Source of the DNA: an uncultured Porphyromonadaceae bacterium
GTDB taxonomy: Bacteria > Bacteroidota > Bacteroidia > Bacteroidales > Muribaculaceae
DNA length: 44,470 bases
Assembly: GCA_937989585.1 (NCBI GenBank)
Contig: CALKRW010000059.1
Coordinates: 1 to 44,470 of the forward strand
Direction of reading: 5' to 3'
Shown: positions 32,168 through 40,967 of the stretch, one piece after another
Numbering within the stretch: position 1 is the first letter of the stretch
Layout: each line of letters begins with the position of its first letter
Translations under genes and position numbers: made by a program
Notes under the pieces: model-generated
What the model saw: only the letters and a program-made list of their open reading frames with translations
Told to the model about the DNA's origin: nothing
Database searches by the model: none

Positions 32168-33051
32168 AGCCGCACTTCGCCGTATTGTCCCAGTTTCAGC
32201 CGCCCGTCGTTCTTCACGGATATTTTCACCGCGTACACCAGATTGGCCCTTGAGTCTCTTGTCTGGATTGACTTGGGCGTGAACTCGCTCTCCTGGGCTA
32301 TCCATGTGATGGTGCCCGGATACTCGTACTGTTTGTCGCCCCCGAAGTCGGCTATCACGGTGACTTTCTGTCCCAGCCTGATATCGGCCAGTTGGTCGGC
32401 GGTGAAATAGGCCCGCAGGTAGACGTCGTCGAGTTTGGCAGCCTTGTACAGAGGCTTGCCGGGCATGGCGAATTCCCCGGCTTCGGCATATTTCACGAGA
32501 ACGGTGCCGGTCAGCGGCGATGTCACACGGCTTTTCGCTATCTGCTCGGCTATCTGCTCGCTCTGGTACTGCAGCGCCGAGGCATTGTCCGATATCGAAC
32601 TGCGGCTCTTGCCGAGCGTGGACAGTTGAGCGTCGAGTTGGCTCTGCAGCGTGCGCAGCATCGCCGAGGCGTCGTCATAATGTTTCTGGGTCGTGGCTCC
32701 GTCGGCGAGAAGGCGTTTCTGACGCTCGACCTCGTGCTGCTGGTGCGCTATCTGCGACCGCAGCGACGCCGCCTGTGCCACGATGTCGGGCGATGACGAT
32801 TCCGCCGACTGCTGCTGGCTTAGTATCTGCTGCCGCTGCAGGGCCAATACCGTCGTGTCGATGAGCACTGTCTCCTGGCCGTTCCTGATGCTGTCGCCCT
32901 CGGCTATGTCGAAACGCAGTATCTTACCTGAGGTTTCGGCCGACACCGTGACGGTCGTGGCCTCGAATATTCCGGTGGCGTCATAGTCCGGCGCCTGGTT
33001 GCATGCTGTCAGCGCCATCGCTGTGGCTGCAAGAATATATGTCTGTTTCAT
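32164..33051 (-). CDS. HlyD-type periplasmic adaptor lipoprotein
   Basis: The protein has 295 residues. A lipobox (MALTACN, Cys17) anchors it. Next come a lipoyl-like strand (VSAETSGKILRFDIAEGDSIRNGQ), a coiled coil of about 110 residues (SQQQSAESSS...EIAEQ region), the second lipoyl half (VTSPLTGTVLVKYAEAGEFA) and a beta domain. It bridges the inner-membrane permeases with the TolC-like pore. It overlaps the TolC-like gene and the ATPase gene by four bases each. Confidence 0.93.
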   Translation of the reverse strand: MKQTYILAATAMALTACNQAPDYDATGIFEATTVTVSAETSGKILRFDIAEGDSIRNGQETVLIDTTVLALQRQQILSQQQSAESSSPDIVAQAASLRSQIAHQQHEVERQKRLLADGATTQKHYDDASAMLRTLQSQLDAQLSTLGKSRSSISDNASALQYQSEQIAEQIAKSRVTSPLTGTVLVKYAEAGEFAMPGKPLYKAAKLDDVYLRAYFTADQLADIRLGQKVTVIADFGGDKQYEYPGTITWIAQESEFTPKSIQTRDSRANLVYAVKISVKNDGRLKLGQYGEVRL

Positions 33052-34331
33052 CGGTTCAGGGTATTTTTGAGTTTGTATATGTTCTGCAGAAGTTGTATCT
33101 CGTGGAAACTTGCCGCCAGTCTTGCCTGGTTTTCGTCGGTTATCTTGGTCAGTAGCGCCGTGGCGTCTATCACTCCGTTCCTCAACTGCGACTCGGCGGC
33201 CTGCCTGACCCTGGCCCGCAGTTCAACTATCCTCGGGTCGTCGGCCATCACCGCGCGTATGCCCGCTATGTCCTCGGTCTGGGCGCTTGTCTGCAGCCGG
33301 GTGTTGTAGAGGAACACCTCGCGGTCGTTCTCCACCGCCTCGTTTGCCAGCGCGATTTTCCGCCGCGAGTTCTTCCTCGTGTAGTACGAGTCGATGTTCC
33401 ACGACACCTTCACTCCGGCTATCAGGTTGAACGACAGGTCGCGGTTCATCATGCTCTCGAAGTAGTTGATGCCGGGATAGCCGTACCACGCCTGGGCAAA
33501 GAATCCCACCTTGGGCATTACCGTGCTTTCGACGGCGGCGTTCTGCGCCTCGTTATGCCTTCCCCGCGCGCTGAACAGTTCGAGTTCGGGCCGCGCCGTC
33601 TCAAGGCTCTGCGGCATCGCCGCCTCGGGCTTCACGAGTTCCTGGCCCTCGAGGCTTTCGCCTACATAGACCGAAAGCACGTCCCTGTATGACCTGACGG
33701 CGCTACGGGCGCCTGCCGCCTGCTGCATCATCGCCAGCACCTGCGCCTCAATCATGTCCACGTCGCTCTGCATGGCCGTGCCTCCCGCTTTCATCGACTC
33801 CATGAGCGCGTGGTTGGCCTTAAGCAGCGTTATGGTGTTCTCGGTCTGGGCTATCCGGGCCTCGGTAAGCAGTATGCCGAAGTACAGGTTCATCACCTTT
33901 TCACGGATGGCGTACATCTGCACCGCAATCGCCGCCTGCTGCTCGGCCGACGTGGCACGCTCTATCTCGCGCCGGGCCTTCGATGCGCCGCCGTCCCAGA
34001 TTGTCTGCGTGACATCGGCTCCCACCTTGTACTGGACATGGCCGACGCCCTTCGACTCCGTACCGAGTTTCGAGAGGACTTCATTCAGCGACCCGGGGAA
34101 TTCAGGGACTGCGTTCTGTACCGTGGCCTGGCCGTAGACCCCGACGCGCGGAAGCCAGCCCCGGTTGATGTCCGACAGCGAGATGTCCGCCGTCTTCTCC
34201 ACGATACCGTATTTTTTGATTAGCGGATAGTTCTCCCCGGCTTTGTCAAGGCAGTAGTCGAGCGTGACAGCCGCCCTGCCGGGCAGGATTGTCGAGACGC
34301 CAAGCGCCAGTATCAATGCAAGTTTTTTCAT
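33048..34331 (-). CDS. TolC-family outer-membrane efflux protein
   Basis: The protein has 427 residues. A signal peptide ends at LPGRA (about residue 20). Two long helical repeats with the alternating pattern of TolC follow (VTQTIWDGGASKARREIE and VSWNIDSYYTRKNSRRKIALANEAVENDR). It forms the trimeric outer-membrane channel for the efflux pump. The ATG at 34331 overlaps the TetR stop by four bases; the longer frame upstream has no signal peptide. C-terminus complete. Confidence 0.92.
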   Translation of the reverse strand: MKKLALILALGVSTILPGRAAVTLDYCLDKAGENYPLIKKYGIVEKTADISLSDINRGWLPRVGVYGQATVQNAVPEFPGSLNEVLSKLGTESKGVGHVQYKVGADVTQTIWDGGASKARREIERATSAEQQAAIAVQMYAIREKVMNLYFGILLTEARIAQTENTITLLKANHALMESMKAGGTAMQSDVDMIEAQVLAMMQQAAGARSAVRSYRDVLSVYVGESLEGQELVKPEAAMPQSLETARPELELFSARGRHNEAQNAAVESTVMPKVGFFAQAWYGYPGINYFESMMNRDLSFNLIAGVKVSWNIDSYYTRKNSRRKIALANEAVENDREVFLYNTRLQTSAQTEDIAGIRAVMADDPRIVELRARVRQAAESQLRNGVIDATALLTKITDENQARLAASFHEIQLLQNIYKLKNTLNR

Positions 34332-34978
34332 GGCTGTATTTTCCTCATGATTGTTTCCACGTTTTCTTTCTTCCTGGCCTCGACGAACGCCTCGCGGTCT
34401 TCCATGATGCCGCCGAGCAGGGCGTTCACCATCGGCATCGCCGTGAAGGGGAAGATGTTCAGCGACACGATGTCGAGCATCAGCATCCCGGCGTCGACCC
34501 GTCGGCACAGTCCCTTGGCGGCATATTCGTCAATCTGGCGCTGAAGCGAATCCACCACCAGCGGTGTCTGGTACTTCAGTTGCTCGATGACCAGAGGCAT
34601 ACGCTCGGGACGGCTCAGTACCTCGTTTATCATGAATCGCGGCAGGTCGGGATTCGCCGCGATGAAGTCCATGTGGTTCTCTATCGCCGTCCTTATCTTG
34701 TCGAAAAGCGACGTCGACGGGTCTCCGAGCGAACTCAGCATGATGTCGCGCAGGGTGCCGATTTTGCTCTCGATGATTTTGTCGAACAGTTTGTCCTTGG
34801 TCCTGAAGTAATAGTGCAGCATGGCGTGTGTCACCCCGGCGGCCTCCGCGATGGCGGCTGTCCTTGCCCCGGCGTAGCCCTTGAGCATGAACTCACGCAC
34901 CGCCGCCTCGAGTATTTTCTCCTCTGTGCTCAGCCCTTCGCACTCGGCGACGGCCTTTGTCTCGTTTTCGTCTCTCAT
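34328..34978 (-). CDS. TetR/AcrR-family transcriptional repressor of the efflux operon
   Basis: The protein has 216 residues. The DNA-binding helix-turn-helix is residues about 15-65: EEKILEAAVREFMLKGYAGARTAAIAEAAGVTHAMLHYYFRTKDKLFDK. The rest is the all-helical ligand-binding part. It is the first gene of the operon and overlaps TolC by four bases, so it probably represses its own operon. A 16-base palindrome at 35069-35084 is next to its -7 box and is the obvious operator. Confidence 0.92.
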   Translation of the reverse strand: MRDENETKAVAECEGLSTEEKILEAAVREFMLKGYAGARTAAIAEAAGVTHAMLHYYFRTKDKLFDKIIESKIGTLRDIMLSSLGDPSTSLFDKIRTAIENHMDFIAANPDLPRFMINEVLSRPERMPLVIEQLKYQTPLVVDSLQRQIDEYAAKGLCRRVDAGMLMLDIVSLNIFPFTAMPMVNALLGGIMEDREAFVEARKKENVETIMRKIQP

Positions 34979-35068
34979 GTCTGTTTACCCTTTCATGTCT
35001 GTTGTTTTATCGCAATTCACTTTAGATTAAACGTTTATATTCTCAGAAACCATGTTAAACATCTTTGT

Positions 35069-35084
35069 CTAACAATTTTGTTAG
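35069..35084. promoter_or_regulatory. Candidate TetR operator (CTAACAA-TT-TTGTTAG)
   Basis: A perfect palindrome with seven-base arms and a two-base centre. It lies two bases downstream of the -7 box and covers the expected transcription start, the standard position for a TetR-type repressor. It is about 90 bases before the TetR gene. Confidence 0.6.
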
Positions 35085-35086
35085 TG

Positions 35087-35117
35087 CAAAGTTACAAATA
35101 TTTTCCATCCCGCCAAA
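35087..35117 (-). promoter_or_regulatory. Promoter of the efflux operon
   Basis: On the minus strand TTTG (35117-35114), a 19-base spacer and TAACTTTG (35094-35087) match the Bacteroidetes consensus. The leader before the TetR gene is about 100 bases. Confidence 0.75.
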
Positions 35118-35205
35118 AAATCTTCATTCCACATTAAAAATATGCATCATGCATTATGAATTATGCATTCTAAATTCTAGATTTAATTATGCATTTTTAT
35201 TTTCG

Positions 35206-35213
35206 TACCTTTG
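35206..35213 (+). promoter_or_regulatory. -7 box (TACCTTTG) of the GH105 gene
   Basis: TACCTTTG lies 32 bases before the first ATG at 35246. The AT-rich region upstream (35120-35190) repeats TGCATTATGAATTATGCAT-type text that occurs in other intergenic regions of Bacteroidales and has no gene. Confidence 0.55.
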
Positions 35214-35245
35214 CGCTATTGAAACGCTCTCAAGTCACTGTTCCT

Positions 35246-36589
35246 ATGAGAATGAAAAGATTTATCACCGCTTCTATGGCCGTTCTGGCCTTCGGTTACT
35301 GCGCCGCCCAGTTGCCGGCAAGCCACGATGTCATGGACCTCACCGAAAAGGTCGCCGATTACTTCATTTCCAACAACCCCGACGTCGGGGCCAAGAGTTA
35401 CGTCGGAGGCAAGGAGCGCAACAGCAAGATATGGACCCGAGGCGTCTTCTACGAGGGCCTGCTCAACGCCTACCGCGAGAATCCCCGCGAGGACTGGCTG
35501 AAATACTCCACCGACTGGGGCGACTTCCACCGATGGATAAGCAGTTCCGACACCGAGGCCAAAAGACATAACGCCGACTACCAGTGCTGCGGCCAGGCTT
35601 ACCTCCAGATGTACAACATGGACCGCACCCGTACCGAGCGCATCGACCACATCCGCATGCGCATCGACGCCATGAAGGCCACCGGACAGGTCAACTACTG
35701 GTACTGGGTCGACGCAATCCAGATGTCTATGCCCGTAATGGCGCTCCTCGGCGACATAAGCGGCGACGAGACCTACTGGGACTACATGTACCGCCTCTAC
35801 CGGTACAGCCGCGACAGCCAGGGCGGCGACAGGCGAGGCGGCGGCAAGCCCCTGTTCAACACTTCCACCGGCCTGTGGTACCGCGACTACAAGTTCGACC
35901 CGCCCTACCGCGACCTCACCGAGAAAGACCGCGACTGCTACTGGAGCCGCGGCAACGGCTGGGCATACATGGCCCTTGCCCGCGTCATGCAGTTCACCCC
36001 CGCCGACGAGAGCCACCGCGACGTCTACCGCGCCGACTTCATCAGCATGAGCGAGGCGCTCCGCGCGTGTCAGAATCCCGCCGGATGGTGGAACGTCAGC
36101 CTTCATGCGCCCTCCAACTTCGGCGCCCGTGGCAGCCAGGGACCCGAGATGACCGGGACATCACTCTTCGTCGGCGGAATGGCATGGGGCGTCCGCGCCG
36201 GACTGCTCGACGCCGACGCCTATCTGCCCGCGATCACCCGTGGCTGGCAGGCCATGGCCGCCGCCGTCCATCCTGACACCGGCAAGGTGGGCTATCTCCA
36301 GGGCACAGGCTCCAAGCCCGAGGACGGAGGCGTCATCACCTACGACTCCAATCCCGACTTCGAGGACTTCGGTGTCGGCTGCTGGCTATGGGGAGCCGCC
36401 GAGGTCCACGCCCTCTGCCGCGCCCTCGAGTCCGGCGACGACGCCGTCCGCCTCCTCCCCGCCGACCCCGCCTTCAACAACCCCAACAATCCCGCCGACA
36501 ACCGCTACTACGACCTCTTCGGCCGCGAGGCGAAGAATCCCCTCCCCGGCACCCTCTACATCCACCGCCACCGCCTCATCCGCTACTGA
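35246..36589 (+). CDS. Unsaturated rhamnogalacturonyl hydrolase, glycoside hydrolase family 105
   Basis: The protein has 447 residues. A signal peptide ends near residue 22 (AVLAFGYCAAQ). The (alpha/alpha)6 barrel signatures are present: NYWYWVDAIQMSMP (the catalytic Asp near residue 158), CYWSRGNGWAYMAL and the C-terminal CWLWGAAEVHAL. It removes the unsaturated uronic acid left at the end of rhamnogalacturonan or pectin fragments by lyases, so it fits with the pectate lyase at 14017-16440. I chose the ATG at 35246; a second ATG at 35252 is equally good. Not a Bacteroides PUL in context: no SusC/SusD pair lies nearby. Confidence 0.88.
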   Translation: MRMKRFITASMAVLAFGYCAAQLPASHDVMDLTEKVADYFISNNPDVGAKSYVGGKERNSKIWTRGVFYEGLLNAYRENPREDWLKYSTDWGDFHRWISSSDTEAKRHNADYQCCGQAYLQMYNMDRTRTERIDHIRMRIDAMKATGQVNYWYWVDAIQMSMPVMALLGDISGDETYWDYMYRLYRYSRDSQGGDRRGGGKPLFNTSTGLWYRDYKFDPPYRDLTEKDRDCYWSRGNGWAYMALARVMQFTPADESHRDVYRADFISMSEALRACQNPAGWWNVSLHAPSNFGARGSQGPEMTGTSLFVGGMAWGVRAGLLDADAYLPAITRGWQAMAAAVHPDTGKVGYLQGTGSKPEDGGVITYDSNPDFEDFGVGCWLWGAAEVHALCRALESGDDAVRLLPADPAFNNPNNPADNRYYDLFGREAKNPLPGTLYIHRHRLIRY

Positions 36590-36648
36590 TTCCCAATCCC
36601 CGGCCTCTATCTAAACCGCGAGACAATTTCCGAGCCAAGATCGGGCAA

Positions 36649-38010
36649 TTAGTTGAGTTTGGCTTTGTACTGCGGTTTAGATTGTGTCAGCATGATTTCG
36701 TCGTAAATGTTGGCAGTCTGGATCATATCTTCAATTCTGTGAGGTGCCGGAAGCCACACATATTTGTAGAAATAGATTATTTTGTTGTCTTTGGCGACAC
36801 AATGCCATGGTCTAAAGATACTGAATTCTGTTAAATCATAGAAATTATGACTACTCTCTAAAAAATAAGAGGGCGAATCGCCTGAGATTTTGAGACCGTT
36901 TAACTCAAAATCCGGGTCGTAAGTCATCACGCAACTGACATAGACAACGTCACGTTCCGGCAAGTAATCCAGAAGGAGTAAATATTCTATGCCGTTTAAT
37001 GTCGCTACTATGTAAGGCTTGCTTATCGCTTTGCCGCGATTTACGTCCACGAAAGCATGGATGCGCCTTTCGCTGATGTTCTGAATTTCCTCTACGTCAG
37101 CGATATATTTGGGCATATTTCTGGCCAGCATGTTAAGATTTATGGTATCGTTCTGACTGTCAGCATAGTCGTGTTCCTTTATAGGAATATCCGATGACTC
37201 ATCGCTGCCGCTGACAGGGAAGAACATAATGGCATACCCTCCAACAGGCGAAAGGTCAAATTGCTCTTGCAAAATTCTTTTTACAGCGAGTCCCGCACTG
37301 TCCAGTGCAATCTTCGCTTCGTATTTTTCTTTTCTCAATTTATCCTGAGACAGATACTTTTCGTAAACCGGCATGGTAAGAATATGATTCCGGTTTGCCA
37401 TCATTACATTGTCAATCATGAGGCGGGGGGAATCTTTTGAATAATTTGGAGGTGCAAGATATATCTTTCTCACCGTGTCGTTCCGGACAACGATTCTCCA
37501 TGAATTTGGAACAGGAGCGATCTGATAGTAATCTGTGCCTTTTACAGGCGTTGCAGGCGACAGTGTGCTGTCAATGTTGCAGTATTGCCCGACACGGTAT
37601 CCGAGATATTCAAATTTCGGGTCGAATGTCGAGATATATTCATAATCGCAATATATCTCCGGCTCATCTGTATCTGTCTCTTCTGAACCTGTCTCGTCTT
37701 CAAACACCCATCTGTCTATACAGTATTCAATGTTGCCAAATATCGCCCTGATAAAGTTTTGCTTATTACCGGATTTGTCCATGTAATCAAAAACCTTGAC
37801 TTTCTTTATTTCGGGTACCTGCGACCAGTCGTTGCATTTTCTCTCGAAGATTGAATCAAGATTCAGAATATCTTCACTTTTCAGCAGGTCGCCATCGAAT
37901 GGTGGCAACGACAGCATCTGAGCGTTACAATAAGATTGAAAAGCCCACAGCCCCGCAATTATAACAGCCAGAAAGCGGCCGGATTCATTATTTCTATTTT
38001 CCATGGTCAT
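36649..38010 (-). CDS. Secreted protein of unknown function
   Basis: The protein has 453 residues. A signal peptide is seen in residues 10-32 (FLAVIIAGLWAFQSYCNAQ). The rest is acidic, with many Tyr and Asp residues, and no family is recognised. It contains an acidic stretch (TGSEETDTDEPE) about one quarter in. It is AT-rich, lies downstream of the other lipoprotein gene (38043-38840) on the same strand with a 32-base gap, and probably shares a transcript with it. An ATG two codons later (38004) is an equal start. Confidence 0.6.
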   Translation of the reverse strand: MTMENRNNESGRFLAVIIAGLWAFQSYCNAQMLSLPPFDGDLLKSEDILNLDSIFERKCNDWSQVPEIKKVKVFDYMDKSGNKQNFIRAIFGNIEYCIDRWVFEDETGSEETDTDEPEIYCDYEYISTFDPKFEYLGYRVGQYCNIDSTLSPATPVKGTDYYQIAPVPNSWRIVVRNDTVRKIYLAPPNYSKDSPRLMIDNVMMANRNHILTMPVYEKYLSQDKLRKEKYEAKIALDSAGLAVKRILQEQFDLSPVGGYAIMFFPVSGSDESSDIPIKEHDYADSQNDTINLNMLARNMPKYIADVEEIQNISERRIHAFVDVNRGKAISKPYIVATLNGIEYLLLLDYLPERDVVYVSCVMTYDPDFELNGLKISGDSPSYFLESSHNFYDLTEFSIFRPWHCVAKDNKIIYFYKYVWLPAPHRIEDMIQTANIYDEIMLTQSKPQYKAKLN

Positions 38011-38042
38011 ATTTGCCCGTCACTATAAAGTTTTCAATAGTA

Positions 38043-38840
38043 TCAATACTGCTTGACCGGCTTGTAGTATTTAGAAATTGTAGTTGATCCGGCAAGGCCC
38101 ATAACTTTCTTGCTTTTGACTTTAAAGGGAACTCTATAGAACACAGGAAGATGAGGTCCAATTTTTTTGCTTTTCGAATCGTCTTTGTACAATAAGTCTG
38201 AATTATAGTCCATCGGCCTAAGTAATTGTTTTCGATCATTCTCAATCAGTGACTTGAAGTCGTAGTCTTCTTTTGTCCATACATATCCTATGGAATCTTT
38301 CAGACGATACAATTTGTTTAGCAAATCAATTTCAGCCCTGTAAGGATTCAATCTGACAACAGCATCTTTGGATGTACGCTTAAACCAGACAACAGGAATA
38401 CTCATCAAGTCTGTCAGGTCGGTAGTGTCGCCTATCATTGTCTTGCGTTTCATGTATTTATCATCCGGCTCACGATATTCCATATCCGGCAGACATATTA
38501 TCGTATCGCCACGGTTGACATATGTACCGGTCAGAACCTTACGGTCAAATGGCTCCGAAACCCCGATAAAAGAAGTTGACGTCTGATATACATAAGTCTG
38601 GTAGTGCGGAAAAAGAATCAGGGAATTGAAAAATGGGAAAACAGGATTCTCCTTTACAGTTCCGGCATCTCGACCTGTCATTTTTAGTTCAATGGGTATG
38701 CAACTTGCCTGAACATATATTTCCATATCATTGTCTGCCTCAACCATTTGGCTCCGGAACGCACACGATGTCATCAATCCGCCGGTACTAATAAGCACGA
38801 TGACAACGGCTATAAAACACGCAGTTACTCTTACTTTCAT
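38043..38840 (-). CDS. Lipoprotein of unknown function
   Basis: The protein has 265 residues. A hydrophobic signal ends in the lipobox GLMTSC (Cys26). The mature part is hydrophilic, with a basic C-terminal third (RLKDSIGYVW...KKVMGLAG). No family is recognised. It precedes the 36649-38010 gene by 32 bases on the same strand. It belongs to the AT-rich right-hand accessory region, where several single secreted genes occur. Confidence 0.6.
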   Translation of the reverse strand: MKVRVTACFIAVVIVLISTGGLMTSCAFRSQMVEADNDMEIYVQASCIPIELKMTGRDAGTVKENPVFPFFNSLILFPHYQTYVYQTSTSFIGVSEPFDRKVLTGTYVNRGDTIICLPDMEYREPDDKYMKRKTMIGDTTDLTDLMSIPVVWFKRTSKDAVVRLNPYRAEIDLLNKLYRLKDSIGYVWTKEDYDFKSLIENDRKQLLRPMDYNSDLLYKDDSKSKKIGPHLPVFYRVPFKVKSKKVMGLAGSTTISKYYKPVKQY

Positions 38841-39087
38841 AATCTAATGAATTTATCAACGCAGATGTCTTCAGATATTAGAAGGCTGGTAAATTGCCCT
38901 AAAGGTAGGCAATTTATTGGCCGAAAGCAAGCAACCGAGCAAAAAATTGCCCGGTCGTGTGATTGTTGTCTAAAAAATCTTGGAGAGTGTCAACGACAGG
39001 CGCTGAAGTCGTAGTTGTTGAGGCGCCGCGTGCATACGTTCCTTGTCGTCGTAGAGTCACGCTAATTCAGCACATTAGCGCAACACT
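38841..39087. other. Intergenic stretch before the second DUF4143 gene
   Basis: No credible gene. It holds one copy of the 26-base direct repeat (38917-38942) and GC-richer sequence around 38990-39060 with no gene in either frame. Inverted GCTAAT and ATTAGC lie at 39060-39078. Confidence 0.4.
38917..38942. repeat. 26-base direct repeat, left copy
   Basis: It begins TTGGCCGAAAGCAAGCAACC and matches 40901-40926 at every one of its 26 positions. The two copies bracket the DUF4143 ATPase gene and about 2 kb. Bacteroidales genomes have similar GCCGAAAGCAAGC text between genes, so it may be a dispersed intergenic repeat. Confidence 0.7.
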
Positions 39088-39088
39088 G

Positions 39089-39170
39089 ATGCAAAATAGT
39101 GCAGTTGGCGCCCGCGCATTATGCAAAATAGTGCAGTCCATCCATGCCGTTTTGTGTAAAATAGTGCAGT
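39089..39170. repeat. Three phased repeats (TGCAAAATAGTGCAGT) before the DUF4143 gene
   Basis: Copies begin at 39089, 39121 and 39154, so the spacing is 32 and 33 bases, about three helical turns each. The first two are identical for ATGCAAAATAGTGCAGT and the third differs by two bases. The third copy ends at 39170, right at the -33 position of the promoter at 39188-39195. Such spaced repeats point to an autoregulatory site, probably bound by the ATPase or its partner. Confidence 0.7.
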
Positions 39171-39187
39171 CGCATAGAAATTTTTCT

Positions 39188-39195
39188 TATCTTTG
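39188..39195 (+). promoter_or_regulatory. -7 box (TATCTTTG) of the second DUF4143 gene
   Basis: TATCTTTG fits the consensus and lies 14 bases before the ATG at 39210, so the message would have a very short leader, close to leaderless. The three phased repeats lie just upstream. Confidence 0.6.
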
Positions 39196-39209
39196 CACCT
39201 GATAAGACT

Positions 39210-40499
39210 ATGGATAAAAGAATACTTGAAACAATACTTGCTGACCAGGCTGAAGAGTTGGCATTAAAAAAGAACTTGCGTTTCTGTAAGCGTAAGGAAG
39301 AGGATCTTGTTGACCTGAAAAGCACTCAGGCGCAGGTCGTAATCGGCGTAAGACGCAGTGGAAAGTCTACATTGTGTTATAATGCACTGATCCGACAAGG
39401 TGTGAAATTCGCATACGTCAATTTTGACGATGAACGTCTGATACATCTGACCGGAAATGATCTTAACGACGTATTGGAAGTCCTTTATAAAATTAACGGC
39501 GATTTCAATTATCTCTTCATTGATGAGATACAAAATATCCCTGAGTGGTTTTTGTTTGTAAACCGTCTACTGCGTAAGCAGATGCATGTCATAATAACCG
39601 GTTCTAATGCAAAACTGCTCAGTGGAGAACTTTCCACACATTTGACCGGACGCCACCATTCCATACCGCTTTATCCCTTTTCCTTTGCCGAGTATTGCGA
39701 GGCAAGGGAAATTGATACAAAATCAAGAACTACAAAGGCAATAGCAATACGTCGGGCCGCTTTCGATGACTATATGCGACAGGGCGGATTTCCTGAGTTG
39801 CAGTTTATTGACAATGAACGCGATTACGTAGAGGGATTGGTTAACAATATTCTTAAGCGCGACATCGAACAGAGATTTAAGATTGCTCACACTTCTGCTT
39901 TCGAAGAAATGTCCCATCATCTTCTGAACATTGCACCAGTTGTCGTGGTTGACAGAGTTTTGCAAGAGGCATTTGGATTTGGTTCTCAACACACCGCCAA
40001 GAATTACATAAGTTATCTAAAACAGGCTTACCTGTTGGTGGGCTTGCATAAGTATTCTCCCAAAAGTCGCCAAAGAATAACCGGCGAGAAGGTATACCCA
40101 ATCGATGTCGCGTTGATGAACAGGCGGTCTGATGCTTTTGTCGGCGAAAACTTCGGATGGCGTCTGGAAACAATTGTGTACATGGAATTATTGCGCCGGT
40201 ACAAGCAACGCGGATTGGATATATATTATTTTTGTGACCGTTCGGGTGAGTGCGACTTTGTGGTTTGTGAAAACCGGAAAGCCATCCTTGCCGTACAGGT
40301 ATCATACGACATCTCGTCTGACAAAACCAGAAAGCGGGAGATTGCGGGCTTATTGTTGGCGGCAAAAAAGACTTCTTGCGGCAATCTTCTGATACTGACC
40401 GACCATAACGATGAGGATATCGTCGTCGACGGATATAATATCGCCATACGTCCCGTCTTTGACTACGTCTTGACTCTACCCTCAGATACAGAAATTTAA
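39210..40499 (+). CDS. AAA_14/DUF4143 ATPase, copy 2
   Basis: The protein has 429 residues. It shows Walker A GVRRSGKSTL (about residues 45-55), Walker B FNYLFIDEIQN, the ITGSNAKLLSGE sensor and TGRHHSIPLYPFSF, all as in the first copy at 12729-13934. The C-terminal domain ends with ECDFVVCENRKAILAVQVSYD, again like a nuclease-type active-site strand. The two proteins are diverged, so they are separate members, not a recent duplication. Function is unknown. It has phased operator-like repeats, a very short leader and flanking direct repeats. Confidence 0.85.
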   Translation: MDKRILETILADQAEELALKKNLRFCKRKEEDLVDLKSTQAQVVIGVRRSGKSTLCYNALIRQGVKFAYVNFDDERLIHLTGNDLNDVLEVLYKINGDFNYLFIDEIQNIPEWFLFVNRLLRKQMHVIITGSNAKLLSGELSTHLTGRHHSIPLYPFSFAEYCEAREIDTKSRTTKAIAIRRAAFDDYMRQGGFPELQFIDNERDYVEGLVNNILKRDIEQRFKIAHTSAFEEMSHHLLNIAPVVVVDRVLQEAFGFGSQHTAKNYISYLKQAYLLVGLHKYSPKSRQRITGEKVYPIDVALMNRRSDAFVGENFGWRLETIVYMELLRRYKQRGLDIYYFCDRSGECDFVVCENRKAILAVQVSYDISSDKTRKREIAGLLLAAKKTSCGNLLILTDHNDEDIVVDGYNIAIRPVFDYVLTLPSDTEI

Positions 40500-40900
40500 C
40501 CCCGGCCACTTCCCGAAACAGATTTCACCCAGTCCGTTTTCAATTCCACCTCGACACGTTTTCAGACTACAATTTTCGCATCCGCCGACATATCGGATGG
40601 CCGTTGGGTAATCCGCCCTGCATCACATTAAGTTCTCTGGCGAGTGCCGCCATCTTCCTATTGACACCGCACCGCCATCAACTATCCCTACGCAGTCTCA
40701 CCGACTGACGCACCTAGACATATTTTGTCGACCACTCGTCCACGTTGCGTACGGTCTACTCACCGGGCGGCAGGGGGCCTATCGGGTGGACGGTTTTCCC
40801 TTTGAGGTTGAGGGCCCTGAAACAGTACTTGGAATTCATCAGTATGGTGGTTCTTACAGGTGTTGTAAAACAATTTGGAAAGAGGTCCTTTCGAAAAAAT
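40500..40900. other. Decayed region with no intact gene
   Basis: About 400 bases with no credible gene. On the minus strand a frame of 28 codons reads MAALARELNVMQGGLPN... near 40580-40665, which resembles the end of a small DNA-binding or transposase protein but is too short to name. The region may be the remains of a lost gene or insertion. The repeat at 40901 follows. Confidence 0.35.
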
Positions 40901-40926
40901 TTGGCCGAAAGCAAGCAACCGAGCAA
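40901..40926. repeat. 26-base direct repeat, right copy
   Basis: Identical over 26 bases to 38917-38942. It lies between the decayed region and the end of the secreted-protein gene at 40968-41675. Confidence 0.7.
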
Positions 40927-40967
40927 TTATTTTTATTGCTTTGTAATTCTGACGGTAGTTCCTGTCC

